Shown here piece after piece: positions 9,346 to 18,067 of a DNA stretch of 64,000 nt. A program made the translations under genes and the position numbers. The notes beneath the pieces are model-generated. The model saw nothing but the letters and a program-made list of their open reading frames with translations. It ran no database searches and was not told the DNA's origin. Origin of the DNA: Candidatus Poribacteria bacterium. GTDB taxonomy: Bacteria; Poribacteria; WGA-4E; WGA-3G. The DNA lies in NCBI GenBank assembly GCA_028820635.1, contig JAPPIG010000082.1, positions 414,645-478,644 on the forward strand, read 5' to 3'. How positions within the stretch are numbered: the first letter of the stretch is position 1; each line of letters begins with the position of its first letter.

Positions 9346-9839
9346 AACAAGATACCTATCACACGCAACTTCAGATGGCACTTAGAAACGGAAAAACACC
9401 TGTCTTTGTTGATGAAAGCGGTTTTACCGCAGAAAGTGTTCGGCAGTATGCTTATGCGCCGAAAGGGGTCTGCGTTCCGGATAAAATCTCAAGTAATCGG
9501 TATAGAAGCACGACACTCATTGCTGCGCAAATCCAAGGGCGTTTTACAGCACCTGTGCTTTTTGAAGGTGCTTGTGATACGCTTGCCTTCAATGCGTGGC
9601 TTGAGAATGTGTTATGTCCACTACTTGACGCGTCGCATGTTGTCATCTTGGATAATGCGTCTTTCCATAAAAGCCTACAGACAGAGACATTGATTACTGC
9701 TTGCGGTGCGAGTTTACTTTTTTTGCCTCCGTATTCGCCTGAACTTAATCCTATTGAAAGAGATTTTGCGAACATAAAGCGAAAATGGGAATACAATTCT
9801 GAAGCGTCAATTGATGAAATCATAAAAATGTATAAGTAA
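9309..9839 (+). CDS. IS630 transposase, catalytic DDE frame
   Basis: This frame is open from 9309; its first ATG is at 9375. It carries the three catalytic acids of the DDE domain: D in VFVDESG, D in VVILDNASFHKS and E in PPYSPELNPIERDFANIK. The codons before the first ATG (KKTFTYKEQCAVKQD) match the normal linker, so the protein is most likely made by frameshifting from the upstream frame rather than from its own start. All catalytic residues are present, so the element may still move. Confidence 0.85.
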   Translation, partial: KKTFTYKEQCAVKQDTYHTQLQMALRNGKTPVFVDESGFTAESVRQYAYAPKGVCVPDKISSNRYRSTTLIAAQIQGRFTAPVLFEGACDTLAFNAWLENVLCPLLDASHVVILDNASFHKSLQTETLITACGASLLFLPPYSPELNPIERDFANIKRKWEYNSEASIDEIIKMYK

Positions 9840-9861
9840 TTATGGATTCCACTATAATAGC

Positions 9862-9903
9862 AAAAAATATGGGAGGATATTTTCATATCCTCCCATATTT
9901 TTT
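9862..9903. terminator. Bidirectional intrinsic terminator
   Basis: A perfect 19-bp inverted repeat (arms 9862-9880 and 9885-9903) with a TTTC loop. It has a G/C core of GGGAGG/CCTCCC and A6/T6 tails, so each strand reads stem then U-run. It stands between the plus-strand transposase and the minus-strand sulfatase and can end both transcripts. Its left tail overlaps the IS right end. Confidence 0.85.
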
Positions 9904-9941
9904 GAGTGTGCCGTTTCCACTTTCGTTTTACGCAAACAGCG

Positions 9942-11546
9942 TTATCTTTTTTGTCTCCGCTGCCTACGGTGTTCTCCGAGTTTGTCCCAAGGATAGATAA
10001 AGCATCGGTTTGCCCAGTCTTGATACAGACCATCCAACTCCTCCACCTTTTGCGGATGCTTGTCAGCGATATTGTTGATTTCTGTCCGTTCTGCTTGCAG
10101 ATCGTAAAGTTCCCAATCACCAGGAAATCTACAGACGAGTTTCATATCTCCTTGACGGACAGCACAGTTACCTTCGTGTTCCCAAAGAAGAATATCTTTA
10201 CCGTTATCTTTGTCGTCGAAAATCGGCACTAAACTCGTACCTTCTAACGGTAAAATCGGTTTTCCGTTGTGTTCTTCGGGATAGGTCGCGCCAGATATCT
10301 CAAGGCACGTTGCCATAATGTCGGGAAGTTGTCCGGGTTGATGCCGTAGTTCACCAGCAGCTTTTATGGAATCAGGCCAATGCGCGATCAACGGAGTCGC
10401 GATGCCACCTTCATGCACCCAGTGCTTATACAATCGGAACGGTGTATTTGATAGATTTGCCCATGGCACCCCATAACTCTGATAGGTCGTTTCTGGACCG
10501 GGCATAATGCTCGGATCGTTGCCACGATAAACGGGTTTTCCATCAGAGGTGGTTTGTGTGCTGATAAGTGAACCACCATCACGTTTCGCAGGCGGACCAC
10601 CGAGTTCCTCAGCACATCCTCCGTTATCGGCTAAAAATAGGATGAGTGTGTTATCCAATTCACCTGTTTCTTCAAGCGTGTTGATGATTCGTCCAATGCC
10701 TGCATCCATACGTGTGATTTGTGCAGCATAGACCTCCATACGCCGTTGATTCCACTCTTTATATTCCGCATCACTCCACGGTCGTTGTGATGGATCGCGA
10801 TCAGTCAATCGCCATGACTCATCCAAAATCTTCATTTCACGCATTCTTGATAAGCGCTCTTCTCGCAGTTCATCCCAACCTGCAGCAAAACGTCCATTGT
10901 ATTCCGCGATGTCTTCTTCATGTGCATGCAGGGGCCAGTGTGGTGCCGTGTATGCCACGTAAGTGAAGAACGGACTATCGGCTTTCTTATCGTGGTGATT
11001 CTGAATAAAATTCACCGCTTCATCGCTGATTGCATCGGTGAGAAAATATCCTTCTGGCAGTTCATCGCTCTCTATCCGTGTGTTATCTCTGGTTAAAGTG
11101 TTTGGTTTCCAAAAGTTCGCTGCACCGGTGATAATGCCATAGTAATTATCAAAACCGCGTTGACATGGCCAACTATGTTTGGGACCATCTGGACCGGTAT
11201 GTCGGGAGATGTGCCATTTACCACTCATATAAGTGCCATAGCCTTCTGAACGAACTGCGTCTGCAATCGTGATACAACGGTCGTTCAGGTCTCCGCGATA
11301 GCCTTCTAAACCGTCGTCCCCCATCATGTGTCCGACACCTGTTTGATGTGGGTGGAGCCCCGTAAGCATTGAGGCACGTGAAGGACAACACCGTGCGGTA
11401 TTGTAAAACTGTGTGAACCGAAGTCCGCCTGCTGCGAGTCGGTCTAAATTGGGGGTATGAACTTCTCCACCATAGCATCCTAAGTCTGAAAAGCCCATAT
11501 CATCGTTTAGAATTAGAACAATATTTGGTTTTTTATTTTCACTCAT
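9942..11546 (-). CDS. Arylsulfatase-type sulfatase
   Basis: A 534-residue type I sulfatase only distantly related to the duplicated pair upstream. The N-terminal metal site is NDDMG, the formylglycine motif is C53-C-P-S-R57, and LFLADNGG supplies the second metal site. An insertion around residues 310-360 and a C-terminal ELYDLQAERTEINN block are typical of arylsulfatase A-like proteins. There is no signal peptide. The start ATG follows GAGGTG at a plausible distance. It ends against the terminator at 9862-9903. The substrate, probably a sulfated polysaccharide or aryl sulfate, is not determined. Confidence 0.92.
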   Translation of the reverse strand: MSENKKPNIVLILNDDMGFSDLGCYGGEVHTPNLDRLAAGGLRFTQFYNTARCCPSRASMLTGLHPHQTGVGHMMGDDGLEGYRGDLNDRCITIADAVRSEGYGTYMSGKWHISRHTGPDGPKHSWPCQRGFDNYYGIITGAANFWKPNTLTRDNTRIESDELPEGYFLTDAISDEAVNFIQNHHDKKADSPFFTYVAYTAPHWPLHAHEEDIAEYNGRFAAGWDELREERLSRMREMKILDESWRLTDRDPSQRPWSDAEYKEWNQRRMEVYAAQITRMDAGIGRIINTLEETGELDNTLILFLADNGGCAEELGGPPAKRDGGSLISTQTTSDGKPVYRGNDPSIMPGPETTYQSYGVPWANLSNTPFRLYKHWVHEGGIATPLIAHWPDSIKAAGELRHQPGQLPDIMATCLEISGATYPEEHNGKPILPLEGTSLVPIFDDKDNGKDILLWEHEGNCAVRQGDMKLVCRFPGDWELYDLQAERTEINNIADKHPQKVEELDGLYQDWANRCFIYPWDKLGEHRRQRRQKR

Positions 11547-11629
11547 AAAATAGACACCTCTTTTAAAAGTATTGGTAAGATAATCTCAAATCTGCCTATG
11601 TAAGAATATGTACTCCTCTCATCAAGAAT

Positions 11630-14359
11630 TTAGCGTAATCTTGAAGAGACAGTATTACTGTTTCTTGTATTTAGTAGTAAGCGACTACCATCTTCACTGG
11701 CAAGTCGGCTAAAGAATTGCTTTGCTTCTGCGTAAGCCTCTGTGGGAATTGTCCGTTTTTTCAATGTAAATATCAAACGGTAAGTAACTAAGTTTTCCTG
11801 TTCACTATATTGTCTCTCCATTGCTGCAAAACTTGTAGTCTGTTCAAAATCAGACGGCAGCACAGCACTCCATTCATCTGGGAGGTGAATCTGAATTATT
11901 TTTTCAAGTTTCGTGGGATAGCTTAGGTTGAGCAGATAAGCCCGTTTCGCTGCAGCAACAATTTCTGCATAATCGGCAAATTCATCAATTGGCAGCGGCA
12001 GAAGCGTTTGTTTATTTAAATGTATAGCGTAATTTTTTACATGGAACTTGATTGCCATTTCAAGAGGTGTGTCAAGATTGTCTAATTCAGAAATCAAGAC
12101 AGAGTCTACCTGAATGTTAGGAAATTGTTGGCTCAATTCAGCCGCTATCGTATCTTTCCATTTTGCAGGAGGAATCTGCTGATATGTCCAACGTGCGTCA
12201 ATAGTGTATTGTCCGGTCATGTGAATGCGGATTTCTCCGTGTGCATCTCCCTTTCTATTTAACCACAATTCCGTTGTGGACACGAGTTTGTTAAACTCTG
12301 CGGGATAAACAGGTATATCCACAAAAAACCCTCGTGTATCCCCTATAAGCAGTCCAACCCGCCCTTGGTCACTGTGCGGCAAATCGCCATAACTACAAGT
12401 GCTTGAGGTCGGGTCTAACCAAATATAATTTTTGTTGTCCTTGGGAATCGCTGCAATCATATGGTTAAACTGGCTGAGTGATGGTATAGTCGTATCAATC
12501 CGCTGATATGGTGATGTGCTAATCATGACTGGATAGGCTTTTATGCCCACAAGCTCAAGCATTGAGATGAGCAGCGTTGTTTTATCTTTACAATCGCCAT
12601 ATTGTTTCTGTAGCACCTCAACGGCAGGAGAAGGTTGATATGCACTCTGTCCAAGTTCAATACCAACGTAGCGGATGTTTTTTGCCACAAAATGGTATAT
12701 AGCACGAATCCTCGCCTCATCGGTTGTTAGGTTTTCTGTCAGTTCGCTAACAGTATGCTGTATGTGTTCGTCAGGTGCGTAGCGTCCTTTAGCAAGGTCT
12801 TTATACCACTTGTACACATCATCCCAAGACGCAATTGAGGAAAAACTCAACCGCGGTGCGACATCGTTGATATGAGGCATACCTTCTTCTAACTTCAGTG
12901 CTGGCATCTCGCCGTGCCGCCACATATATAAAACAATTCCATTTTCTTCATAGGATATTTCTGGTTCAATTTGAAAGTTGTCGGTTTTCCATTGAAGGTG
13001 TCGTGATTGTGGCAGTCTGAGCGCGTAAATCGTTTCAAGTGTTACTTCCGAAGACTGAAAGTTATATCCTCCCGTAATCCAAGTTTCGCTGCCTGTTACT
13101 TTTTCTAACTTGTCTTCAAGTGTTACCTGATATTCAATGCAGACCCCAGGTGAGAGACCAACCATAGAAATTACTCGCCACATTATATCAGAGTAAAGAT
13201 TGTAAGATAATAGACCGGGTGGGGTTACGTCATTGAACGCTTCACCGGGTGGTGTAAGCACCGTGCCATCAGGTGCAATCGTTCGCGCAATGTTAACTCC
13301 AATATTTTGCGAGTTTGGTTGGTATGGGATAGCGATATCCCCATATTTTTGTATACCTCTTTCGGTTAAGATTTTAACAACTTGGTGTGTGGTGTAACGC
13401 GACTGTCCAGTCGGCAAGACATCATGACTGAAATGATTGAACAAAATAATGACATCAGCGTTCGGATAATCGCTTGAGGTAGGCGCATTGGCAATGATTA
13501 GGGAAACATCAGGATTAAGGATCGGAACAGGAGGAACTGTTGCTACTTGAATTGGTGTAGGAGTCAACTGTGCAATTGCCTGCAACCTTGTAACAGCAAG
13601 TAGATTGTCAGGGTCAACTTGCAAGAGTTGCTGGTATTGCAGTTGTGCTTCAAAATAACGTTGATGGTCCTCGTAGAGTGAAGCAAGTTGTTGCCGTGCC
13701 CAGATATCGTTTGGAAACAAGCGGATTGATTCACGTAGTTCTGCGATAGCCTCACCGACTTCACCTCTCTGAAGATGGATTATACCTAAGTAATTGTGTA
13801 GGTTTTCGCAATCTGGACTTTCACAGTTTGGGTCAAGTGCCAATGCCTTCCGGAGTTGTGCTTCGGCTTCGTCAAGCCGGTTCAAATGTTTATAGGCTAA
13901 ACCGAGGTGATTTAGCGCGTAAAGGTTGTCTTTTGAAATACTAAGGACTCGCTCATAGTATTGCGATGCGTTTTCATACTTACTCAACTTTTCAAAGATG
14001 TATCCGACATAGTTAAGTGCTGTAATGTGATTTGGTTCTAATGCAAGGAATGCCACAAATGCGTCCCGTGCGTTCTCATATTCCTCAAGTTGAAAGTAAA
14101 TTTCGGCTATTTTATACTGTATTTCGTTTGAATTCGGACGGATTTTTACAGCGGCTTGATAGGATTCAAGTGCATCTTGTAGATGGCCTCTTTGTAGTGC
14201 CGTATTACCCGCCTCAGTGTGTTCGCGCCATTGCCGATTCTGTTCAATCAGTGGATCCACAATTTCAGGTGAGCTGGATTGGGTTTTTGGAAAAATTGCA
14301 CAGCCACAAAGCACAAAAAAGAGGCTAAACACTAAATACTGAAAACATCTACGAAACAT
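11630..14359 (-). CDS. TPR lipoprotein with DUF3857 and transglutaminase domains
   Basis: I place the start at the ATG of MFRRCFQYLVF (14359), giving 909 residues, because it opens a lipoprotein signal (VLCGC) and begins 4 bases after the mazG-like stop. About six TPR units follow (roughly residues 40-240), then a DUF3857 beta domain and a transglutaminase-like cysteine-protease core. The core carries the triad Cys (YGDCKDK), His (FNHMIA) and Asp (WLDPTSS). A C-terminal beta region completes the DUF3857-Tgl-DUF3858 plan found in many Bacteroidetes-like genomes. It is probably lipid-anchored in the periplasm. The reaction is unknown; proteolysis or peptide cross-linking is possible. Confidence 0.85.
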   Translation of the reverse strand: MFRRCFQYLVFSLFFVLCGCAIFPKTQSSSPEIVDPLIEQNRQWREHTEAGNTALQRGHLQDALESYQAAVKIRPNSNEIQYKIAEIYFQLEEYENARDAFVAFLALEPNHITALNYVGYIFEKLSKYENASQYYERVLSISKDNLYALNHLGLAYKHLNRLDEAEAQLRKALALDPNCESPDCENLHNYLGIIHLQRGEVGEAIAELRESIRLFPNDIWARQQLASLYEDHQRYFEAQLQYQQLLQVDPDNLLAVTRLQAIAQLTPTPIQVATVPPVPILNPDVSLIIANAPTSSDYPNADVIILFNHFSHDVLPTGQSRYTTHQVVKILTERGIQKYGDIAIPYQPNSQNIGVNIARTIAPDGTVLTPPGEAFNDVTPPGLLSYNLYSDIMWRVISMVGLSPGVCIEYQVTLEDKLEKVTGSETWITGGYNFQSSEVTLETIYALRLPQSRHLQWKTDNFQIEPEISYEENGIVLYMWRHGEMPALKLEEGMPHINDVAPRLSFSSIASWDDVYKWYKDLAKGRYAPDEHIQHTVSELTENLTTDEARIRAIYHFVAKNIRYVGIELGQSAYQPSPAVEVLQKQYGDCKDKTTLLISMLELVGIKAYPVMISTSPYQRIDTTIPSLSQFNHMIAAIPKDNKNYIWLDPTSSTCSYGDLPHSDQGRVGLLIGDTRGFFVDIPVYPAEFNKLVSTTELWLNRKGDAHGEIRIHMTGQYTIDARWTYQQIPPAKWKDTIAAELSQQFPNIQVDSVLISELDNLDTPLEMAIKFHVKNYAIHLNKQTLLPLPIDEFADYAEIVAAAKRAYLLNLSYPTKLEKIIQIHLPDEWSAVLPSDFEQTTSFAAMERQYSEQENLVTYRLIFTLKKRTIPTEAYAEAKQFFSRLASEDGSRLLLNTRNSNTVSSRLR

Positions 14360-14363
14360 TATC

Positions 14364-14732
14364 TTAATTCCCACTATCTTCTTGAAGTTTTGGATTTTTG
14401 ATGTGTCGTTCCTTATCGCGGGCTGTTTTTTTAAGCATTGATTTTTTGAATGCTTCCTCAAGCTGAATTCCTGTTTGATTTGCTAAACATAAGAGTACAA
14501 ATAGAATGTCTGCCATTTCTTCAGCCATGTCTAAATCTTTCTCGTTCTCTTTAAAACTCTGTTCCCCATATTGGCGTGCCATTATCCTTGCTAACTCACC
14601 AACCTCTTCCATAAGAATAGCGGTATTAGTCAATTCTGAAAAATAACGCACGCCAAAGGTGTTAACCCAGTCATCTACAATTTTTTGGCAATTTTCAAGT
14701 GTGTAGTCCATTAAGTTGTCCATTCCATGCAT
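14364..14732 (-). CDS. MazG-like nucleotide pyrophosphohydrolase
   Basis: A 122-residue all-alpha NTP-PPase. The metal-binding acids appear as EEVGELARI and, about 30 residues later, MAEEMADILFVLLCLAN, the usual EExxE...ExxD pattern. Members hydrolyse (d)NTPs to monophosphates and help clear aberrant nucleotides. The promoter at 14746-14774 places the transcript start only about 8 bases before the first ATG, so translation may be almost leaderless. A second in-frame ATG at 14723 is possible. It is followed after 4 bases by the TPR/transglutaminase gene, with which it should form an operon. Confidence 0.8.
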   Translation of the reverse strand: MHGMDNLMDYTLENCQKIVDDWVNTFGVRYFSELTNTAILMEEVGELARIMARQYGEQSFKENEKDLDMAEEMADILFVLLCLANQTGIQLEEAFKKSMLKKTARDKERHIKNPKLQEDSGN

Positions 14733-14745
14733 AACATTTTCGGGT

Positions 14746-14774
14746 ATTGTAGCAGCGTTCGCAACAGAAGTAAA
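14746..14774 (-). promoter_or_regulatory. Putative promoter of the MazG-TPR operon
   Basis: On the minus strand TTTACT and TACAAT are 17 bases apart. The -10 lies 14 bases before the first ATG. Confidence 0.5.
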
Positions 14775-14810
14775 CTATTTTCCATTGCAATCCGTTTAGT
14801 GACGTAGTAT

Positions 14811-14845
14811 TGTAGGTCAGGTTTGTTTCCAACATCCTACCTACA
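14811..14845. repeat. Short palindromic intergenic repeat
   Basis: TGTAGGT (14811-14817) faces ACCTACA (14839-14845), with an imperfect interior (CAGG, GTTTG, CCAACAT). It lies in the divergent gap between the MazG gene and the PhyH operon. It resembles small dispersed palindromes rather than a terminator, as no U-run follows. Confidence 0.4.
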
Positions 14846-14917
14846 AATTAAACTTTCAATAACACGCGTCAACTGGTATTCTTAAAACCAAATGGCTCTG
14901 CAATTATAATGAATATC

Positions 14918-14946
14918 TTGATTTTTTTGAAAATTTGGTTTATAAT
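14918..14946 (+). promoter_or_regulatory. Sigma-70 promoter of the PhyH-MetE-TauE operon
   Basis: TTGATT at 14918-14923 and TATAAT at 14941-14946, 17 bases apart, 34 bases before the PhyH ATG. AGGGA precedes the ATG. Confidence 0.75.
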
Positions 14947-14980
14947 TCACTACAAATCTTACTTTTAAAGGGAACTCCAC

Positions 14981-15724
14981 ATGGGAATTACAGATAAAGA
15001 GATACAATTTTATGAAAACAACGGTTATCTTCTTAAAAAAGGACTCGTTTCCTCCGAAGACATATCGCGGATTCTGGTAGAGATTGATGACATTCATAAC
15101 CGTATGGCTGAAAAACCGACTGAAGGTATAGGTATTTCATGGGAAGTATACGAAGACGATCCTGATCATCCACCGCTTATAAAGCAGTTAATGCATAGTG
15201 AGGTGGTAAGCCCTACACTGAATAGACTCCTCCGTTCCGATGCCGTTCTTGATGTGTTGGAAGCGATGATGGGACCTGATATTTCACTATATCACAGCAA
15301 ACTGCTTCCGAAGGCTGGCGGTGATGGTACGGCTATTCCATGGCACCAAGATTACGCCTATTGGAAAAATGATAATAACAAACCTGTGATGATAAATTGT
15401 CAATTGGCTATCAGCGAGGCAAACCTTGAAAATGGATGCATTCAGTTTGTGCCCGGAAGCCACAATTGGGGTTTACAGGAGCATGAACGCAAACAACAGA
15501 CGTTTGGAGTGTTTCTACCCGGACATTATCAGGAACGGGAAGATGCTGTTGCTGTGGAAATGGAAGCGGGAGATGGTGTATTTTTTAACGCTTTAATCAT
15601 TCACGGTTCAGCACCAAACGAATCGGAAAATGACAGATTGATGAATACATTTGCTTATAATGTTACTGGAAATGGCACATCACAATCTCGAGAAGTGTTA
15701 CGTGGTAAGGAATTTAACTCATGA
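14981..15724 (+). CDS. Phytanoyl-CoA dioxygenase (PhyH) family protein 1
   Basis: A 247-residue Fe(II)/2-oxoglutarate-dependent oxygenase. The facial triad is H122-x-D124 (WHQDYAYW) with distal H208 (IIHGSAPN), and R219 (ENDR) probably binds 2-oxoglutarate. PhyH enzymes hydroxylate C-H bonds, and some family relatives cleave C-S or C-P bonds. It is the first gene of a five-gene unit; its stop overlaps the next start as ATGA. Unlike the paralogues at 31284 and 60377, it sits beside a MetE-like gene and a TauE/SafE gene. Substrate unknown. Confidence 0.88.
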   Translation: MGITDKEIQFYENNGYLLKKGLVSSEDISRILVEIDDIHNRMAEKPTEGIGISWEVYEDDPDHPPLIKQLMHSEVVSPTLNRLLRSDAVLDVLEAMMGPDISLYHSKLLPKAGGDGTAIPWHQDYAYWKNDNNKPVMINCQLAISEANLENGCIQFVPGSHNWGLQEHERKQQTFGVFLPGHYQEREDAVAVEMEAGDGVFFNALIIHGSAPNESENDRLMNTFAYNVTGNGTSQSREVLRGKEFNS

Positions 15725-16725
15725 AAAAAACAGGTAGTATTTGGATTTTTCTCTGTTTCTTTTTAATGACTGTGGTGATCGGTTGCGGCACTGATGAATC
15801 GGGGCCTAAGAATCTTGCACCCGTGATTTCGGTCTTTGAAGCAGAATCAGAGATAGTTCCGCCAGGGGAACAGGTCTCTATTCAACTACGAGCAATTGAC
15901 CTTGAGCATGATATTTTGACATACTCATGGTCGGCAAGCGACGGCGAAATAAAGGGAGATGCCTCTGGCGCAATCTGGAACGCGCCTGAAACTGAGCGCA
16001 AATACCAAATTCAAGTTACAGTAAGCGATGGTGAAAAGACTACAACAAGCACACTTGATATTCAGGTATGGCGGATTAGACCGGGTAATTACTATCCGTT
16101 AGCAGTAGGAAATATCTGGAGATACCGAGATGCAGAAGGCACTCAAATTACCTTTGAAATCATTGATACTATACCGATTCAACTGGAAGGTGGAAAAACT
16201 GTGGAGAGTTTTGTTCTCCAGAAATCAAGTACGGAAGAGGGTTTGGAAAACGTTGTAAACTATTCTTATTTGGGAAATACTCTCAATGAAGAAGGTGAGG
16301 TTTCAGGCGTTGTTCAGCATGCCACAAATGTTACTCCCGGTTCAGAGGACACAATGATGTTTTTCCCATTTTTGCCCTTGTACAAATTTCCACTCATTAC
16401 TGGAGAAAAATGGCGGGTCAGATTTGAGGCAAAGTTGGTACCTGAACTTTTTCCATTAGATAGCGGCATTGATGAATTCGAGGTGCTTTCTGAGGAAACC
16501 GTCACCGTACCTGCTGGAACTTTTGAGAACGTGTTCCAGGTCCAAGAATCATTTCATTGGGTATATGATCCTGATGTTCTGGATTTTTCCATTGACACTA
16601 CTGTTGCTCAAAAATGGGTTGCACCGGATGTCGGTATAATTAAATTTACGCAATCGCAAACTCGTGTTGGTGAAACGGTCGAATCGGAATTTGAACTTGA
16701 ATCTTACGAACTCATGAAAAATTAG
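15721..16725 (+). CDS. Lipoprotein with PKD/Ig-like domain
   Basis: A 334-residue protein with lipoprotein signal MKKTGSIWIFLCFFLMTVVIGC and the lipidated Cys at 22. Residues about 36-115 form a PKD/cadherin-like module (SVFEAESEIVPPGEQVSIQLRA, then DLEHDILTYSWSASDGE). The rest, starting at YYPLAVGNIWRYRD, is the beta-rich domain common in lipoproteins of this kind. It overlaps the PhyH stop by 4 bases, indicating translational coupling. It probably sits in the outer or inner membrane facing the periplasm. A binding role for the operon substrate is conceivable but unsupported. Confidence 0.8.
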   Translation: MKKTGSIWIFLCFFLMTVVIGCGTDESGPKNLAPVISVFEAESEIVPPGEQVSIQLRAIDLEHDILTYSWSASDGEIKGDASGAIWNAPETERKYQIQVTVSDGEKTTTSTLDIQVWRIRPGNYYPLAVGNIWRYRDAEGTQITFEIIDTIPIQLEGGKTVESFVLQKSSTEEGLENVVNYSYLGNTLNEEGEVSGVVQHATNVTPGSEDTMMFFPFLPLYKFPLITGEKWRVRFEAKLVPELFPLDSGIDEFEVLSEETVTVPAGTFENVFQVQESFHWVYDPDVLDFSIDTTVAQKWVAPDVGIIKFTQSQTRVGETVESEFELESYELMKN

Positions 16726-16747
16726 GTACAGGAAAGGACTCTCTGAA

Positions 16748-17755
16748 GTGAAAAAATTAGATATTTTAACAACAACAGTGGGATCATATCCTGTCCCAGC
16801 GTGGCTTCAATCTACACCGACTGAACAAGCACTTATTGATGCAACTCGTGTTGTCGTGGATATTCAGCGTCAACGCGGTATTGATCTACCTACTGACGGT
16901 GAACTATATCGTTTTGATGTAAACCATCCGGACACAAATGGGATGATTGACTATTTTATTCGGCCACTTTCAGGTGTCCGATCAGAGGTGGGACGACAGG
17001 AATGGTCCGAGTTCAGAGAAATGCAAACGATGGCGTTTCGGGCGAAGCCTGCTGGCGTTGTAGAAAGTGAATTAGGAGAAGGCACATTAAACCTTGTTTC
17101 TGATTGTGAGCGCGCTGTGGGTGTTGCTGGCAAAGATATAAAGTTTACGGTAACAAGCCCATATATGCTTGCCCGAACATTATTAGATAAACACTACGAC
17201 AACTTTGACGCATTACTCACCGCTTTGGCAGAAGTGTTAGCTGCACAGGTACGAGAATTGAATTGCACATGCCTTCAAATTGATGAGGCAAATATACCGG
17301 GAAATCCTGAAGACGGCCCGCGCGCTGCCGAAGCGATAAATATTGTGCTTGATGCATTTGACGGAGAAAAGGCAGTTCACTTCTGCTTTGGCAACTATGG
17401 GGGACAGGTAATCCAGAAAGGTAACTGGAGTGCTCTAATTAACTTTTTAAGTACGCTCAGATGTGACCATCTTGTATTAGAGTTGAAACATCGTCCTGAT
17501 ACCGATCTTGAGGCTCTCAAGGATGTCTCACCAAACATCCGTCTCGGTATCGGAGTGATTGATGTGAAAGTGAATCCGGTTGAGACACCTGACGATGTTG
17601 CATTGAGCATAGAAAAAGCGGAGAAGGTGTTGGGTTCGGGACGCGTTGGTTGGGTACATCCAGACTGTGGATTTTGGATGCTGCAACGTTCTGTAGTTGA
17701 CCGAAAGATTGAAGCACTTGTTAAAGGTAGAGACAAATATCTCGGAATCGTATAG
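16748..17755 (+). CDS. MetE-like (cobalamin-independent methionine synthase family) protein
   Basis: A 335-residue single-domain member of the UROD/MetE barrel family, matching only the C-terminal catalytic half of MetE. It starts at GTG (16748) behind AGGAAAGGA. TTTVGSYPVP opens the barrel. Likely zinc ligands are VHFC (His/Cys), about 210 residues in, and HPDCG near the end. The free-standing short forms include methyl and alkyl thiol transferases (coenzyme-M-type or methylcobalamin:homocysteine). In this operon, between a PhyH oxygenase and a TauE-type exporter, a thiol or sulfonate substrate is an inference. Confidence 0.82.
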   Translation: MKKLDILTTTVGSYPVPAWLQSTPTEQALIDATRVVVDIQRQRGIDLPTDGELYRFDVNHPDTNGMIDYFIRPLSGVRSEVGRQEWSEFREMQTMAFRAKPAGVVESELGEGTLNLVSDCERAVGVAGKDIKFTVTSPYMLARTLLDKHYDNFDALLTALAEVLAAQVRELNCTCLQIDEANIPGNPEDGPRAAEAINIVLDAFDGEKAVHFCFGNYGGQVIQKGNWSALINFLSTLRCDHLVLELKHRPDTDLEALKDVSPNIRLGIGVIDVKVNPVETPDDVALSIEKAEKVLGSGRVGWVHPDCGFWMLQRSVVDRKIEALVKGRDKYLGIV

Positions 17756-17776
17756 TAAATAGCCTGTAGGAAACGC

Positions 17777-18055
17777 ATGTTTGAAATACACCCACCGCTA
17801 TTAAAAAAGTATCAGAACATTGCTGGCATTGCTGGTTGCATAGGATTTATCCTTGGCACAGTTATTCCAGGTATTTGTTTTCTCATGCTCGGTTGGCACT
17901 GTCCATTTGGAAGCGGAATTCTTCGGATCGGCGGTTTTTTGATAATTTCAGGGTTCGCAAGTGCTATTGTCCTCGGAAATCTCGTTGCCCTTCTCCTAAT
18001 TGGTTCTTCGAAATATCGCCAGATACTATCTGATTTTTCAAAGAAAGAAAAATAA
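17777..18055 (+). CDS. Small two-TM membrane protein
   Basis: A 92-residue protein with two hydrophobic helices (about 18-40 and 50-75) and a lysine-rich C-terminal tail. I recognise no family. AGGAA precedes the ATG. It lies 21 bases after the MetE-like gene and 12 before the TauE-like gene, so it is translated within the operon and may be an accessory subunit of the exporter. Confidence 0.65.
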   Translation: MFEIHPPLLKKYQNIAGIAGCIGFILGTVIPGICFLMLGWHCPFGSGILRIGGFLIISGFASAIVLGNLVALLLIGSSKYRQILSDFSKKEK

Positions 18056-18067
18056 TAGAGATATAAA

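Larger units (their letters stand above)
8985..9867 (+). mobile_element. IS630-family insertion sequence
   Basis: A single transposase split over two frames is flanked by imperfect terminal repeats. The left end, TTTTTGTGATAATAGTTG from 8985, matches the complement of the right end (CACTATAATAGCAAAAAA, 9850-9867) at about 13 of 18 positions. IS630 elements target TA; a TA follows the right end at 9868-9869, but I do not see a clear matching TA at the left, so that boundary is uncertain by 10-15 bases. The element lies between two host genes and appears intact. Confidence 0.7.

Noticed and set aside
9452..10120. Minus-strand frame overlapping the IS and sulfatase end
   Set aside because: It crosses the transposase frame and a terminator hairpin and resembles no protein.
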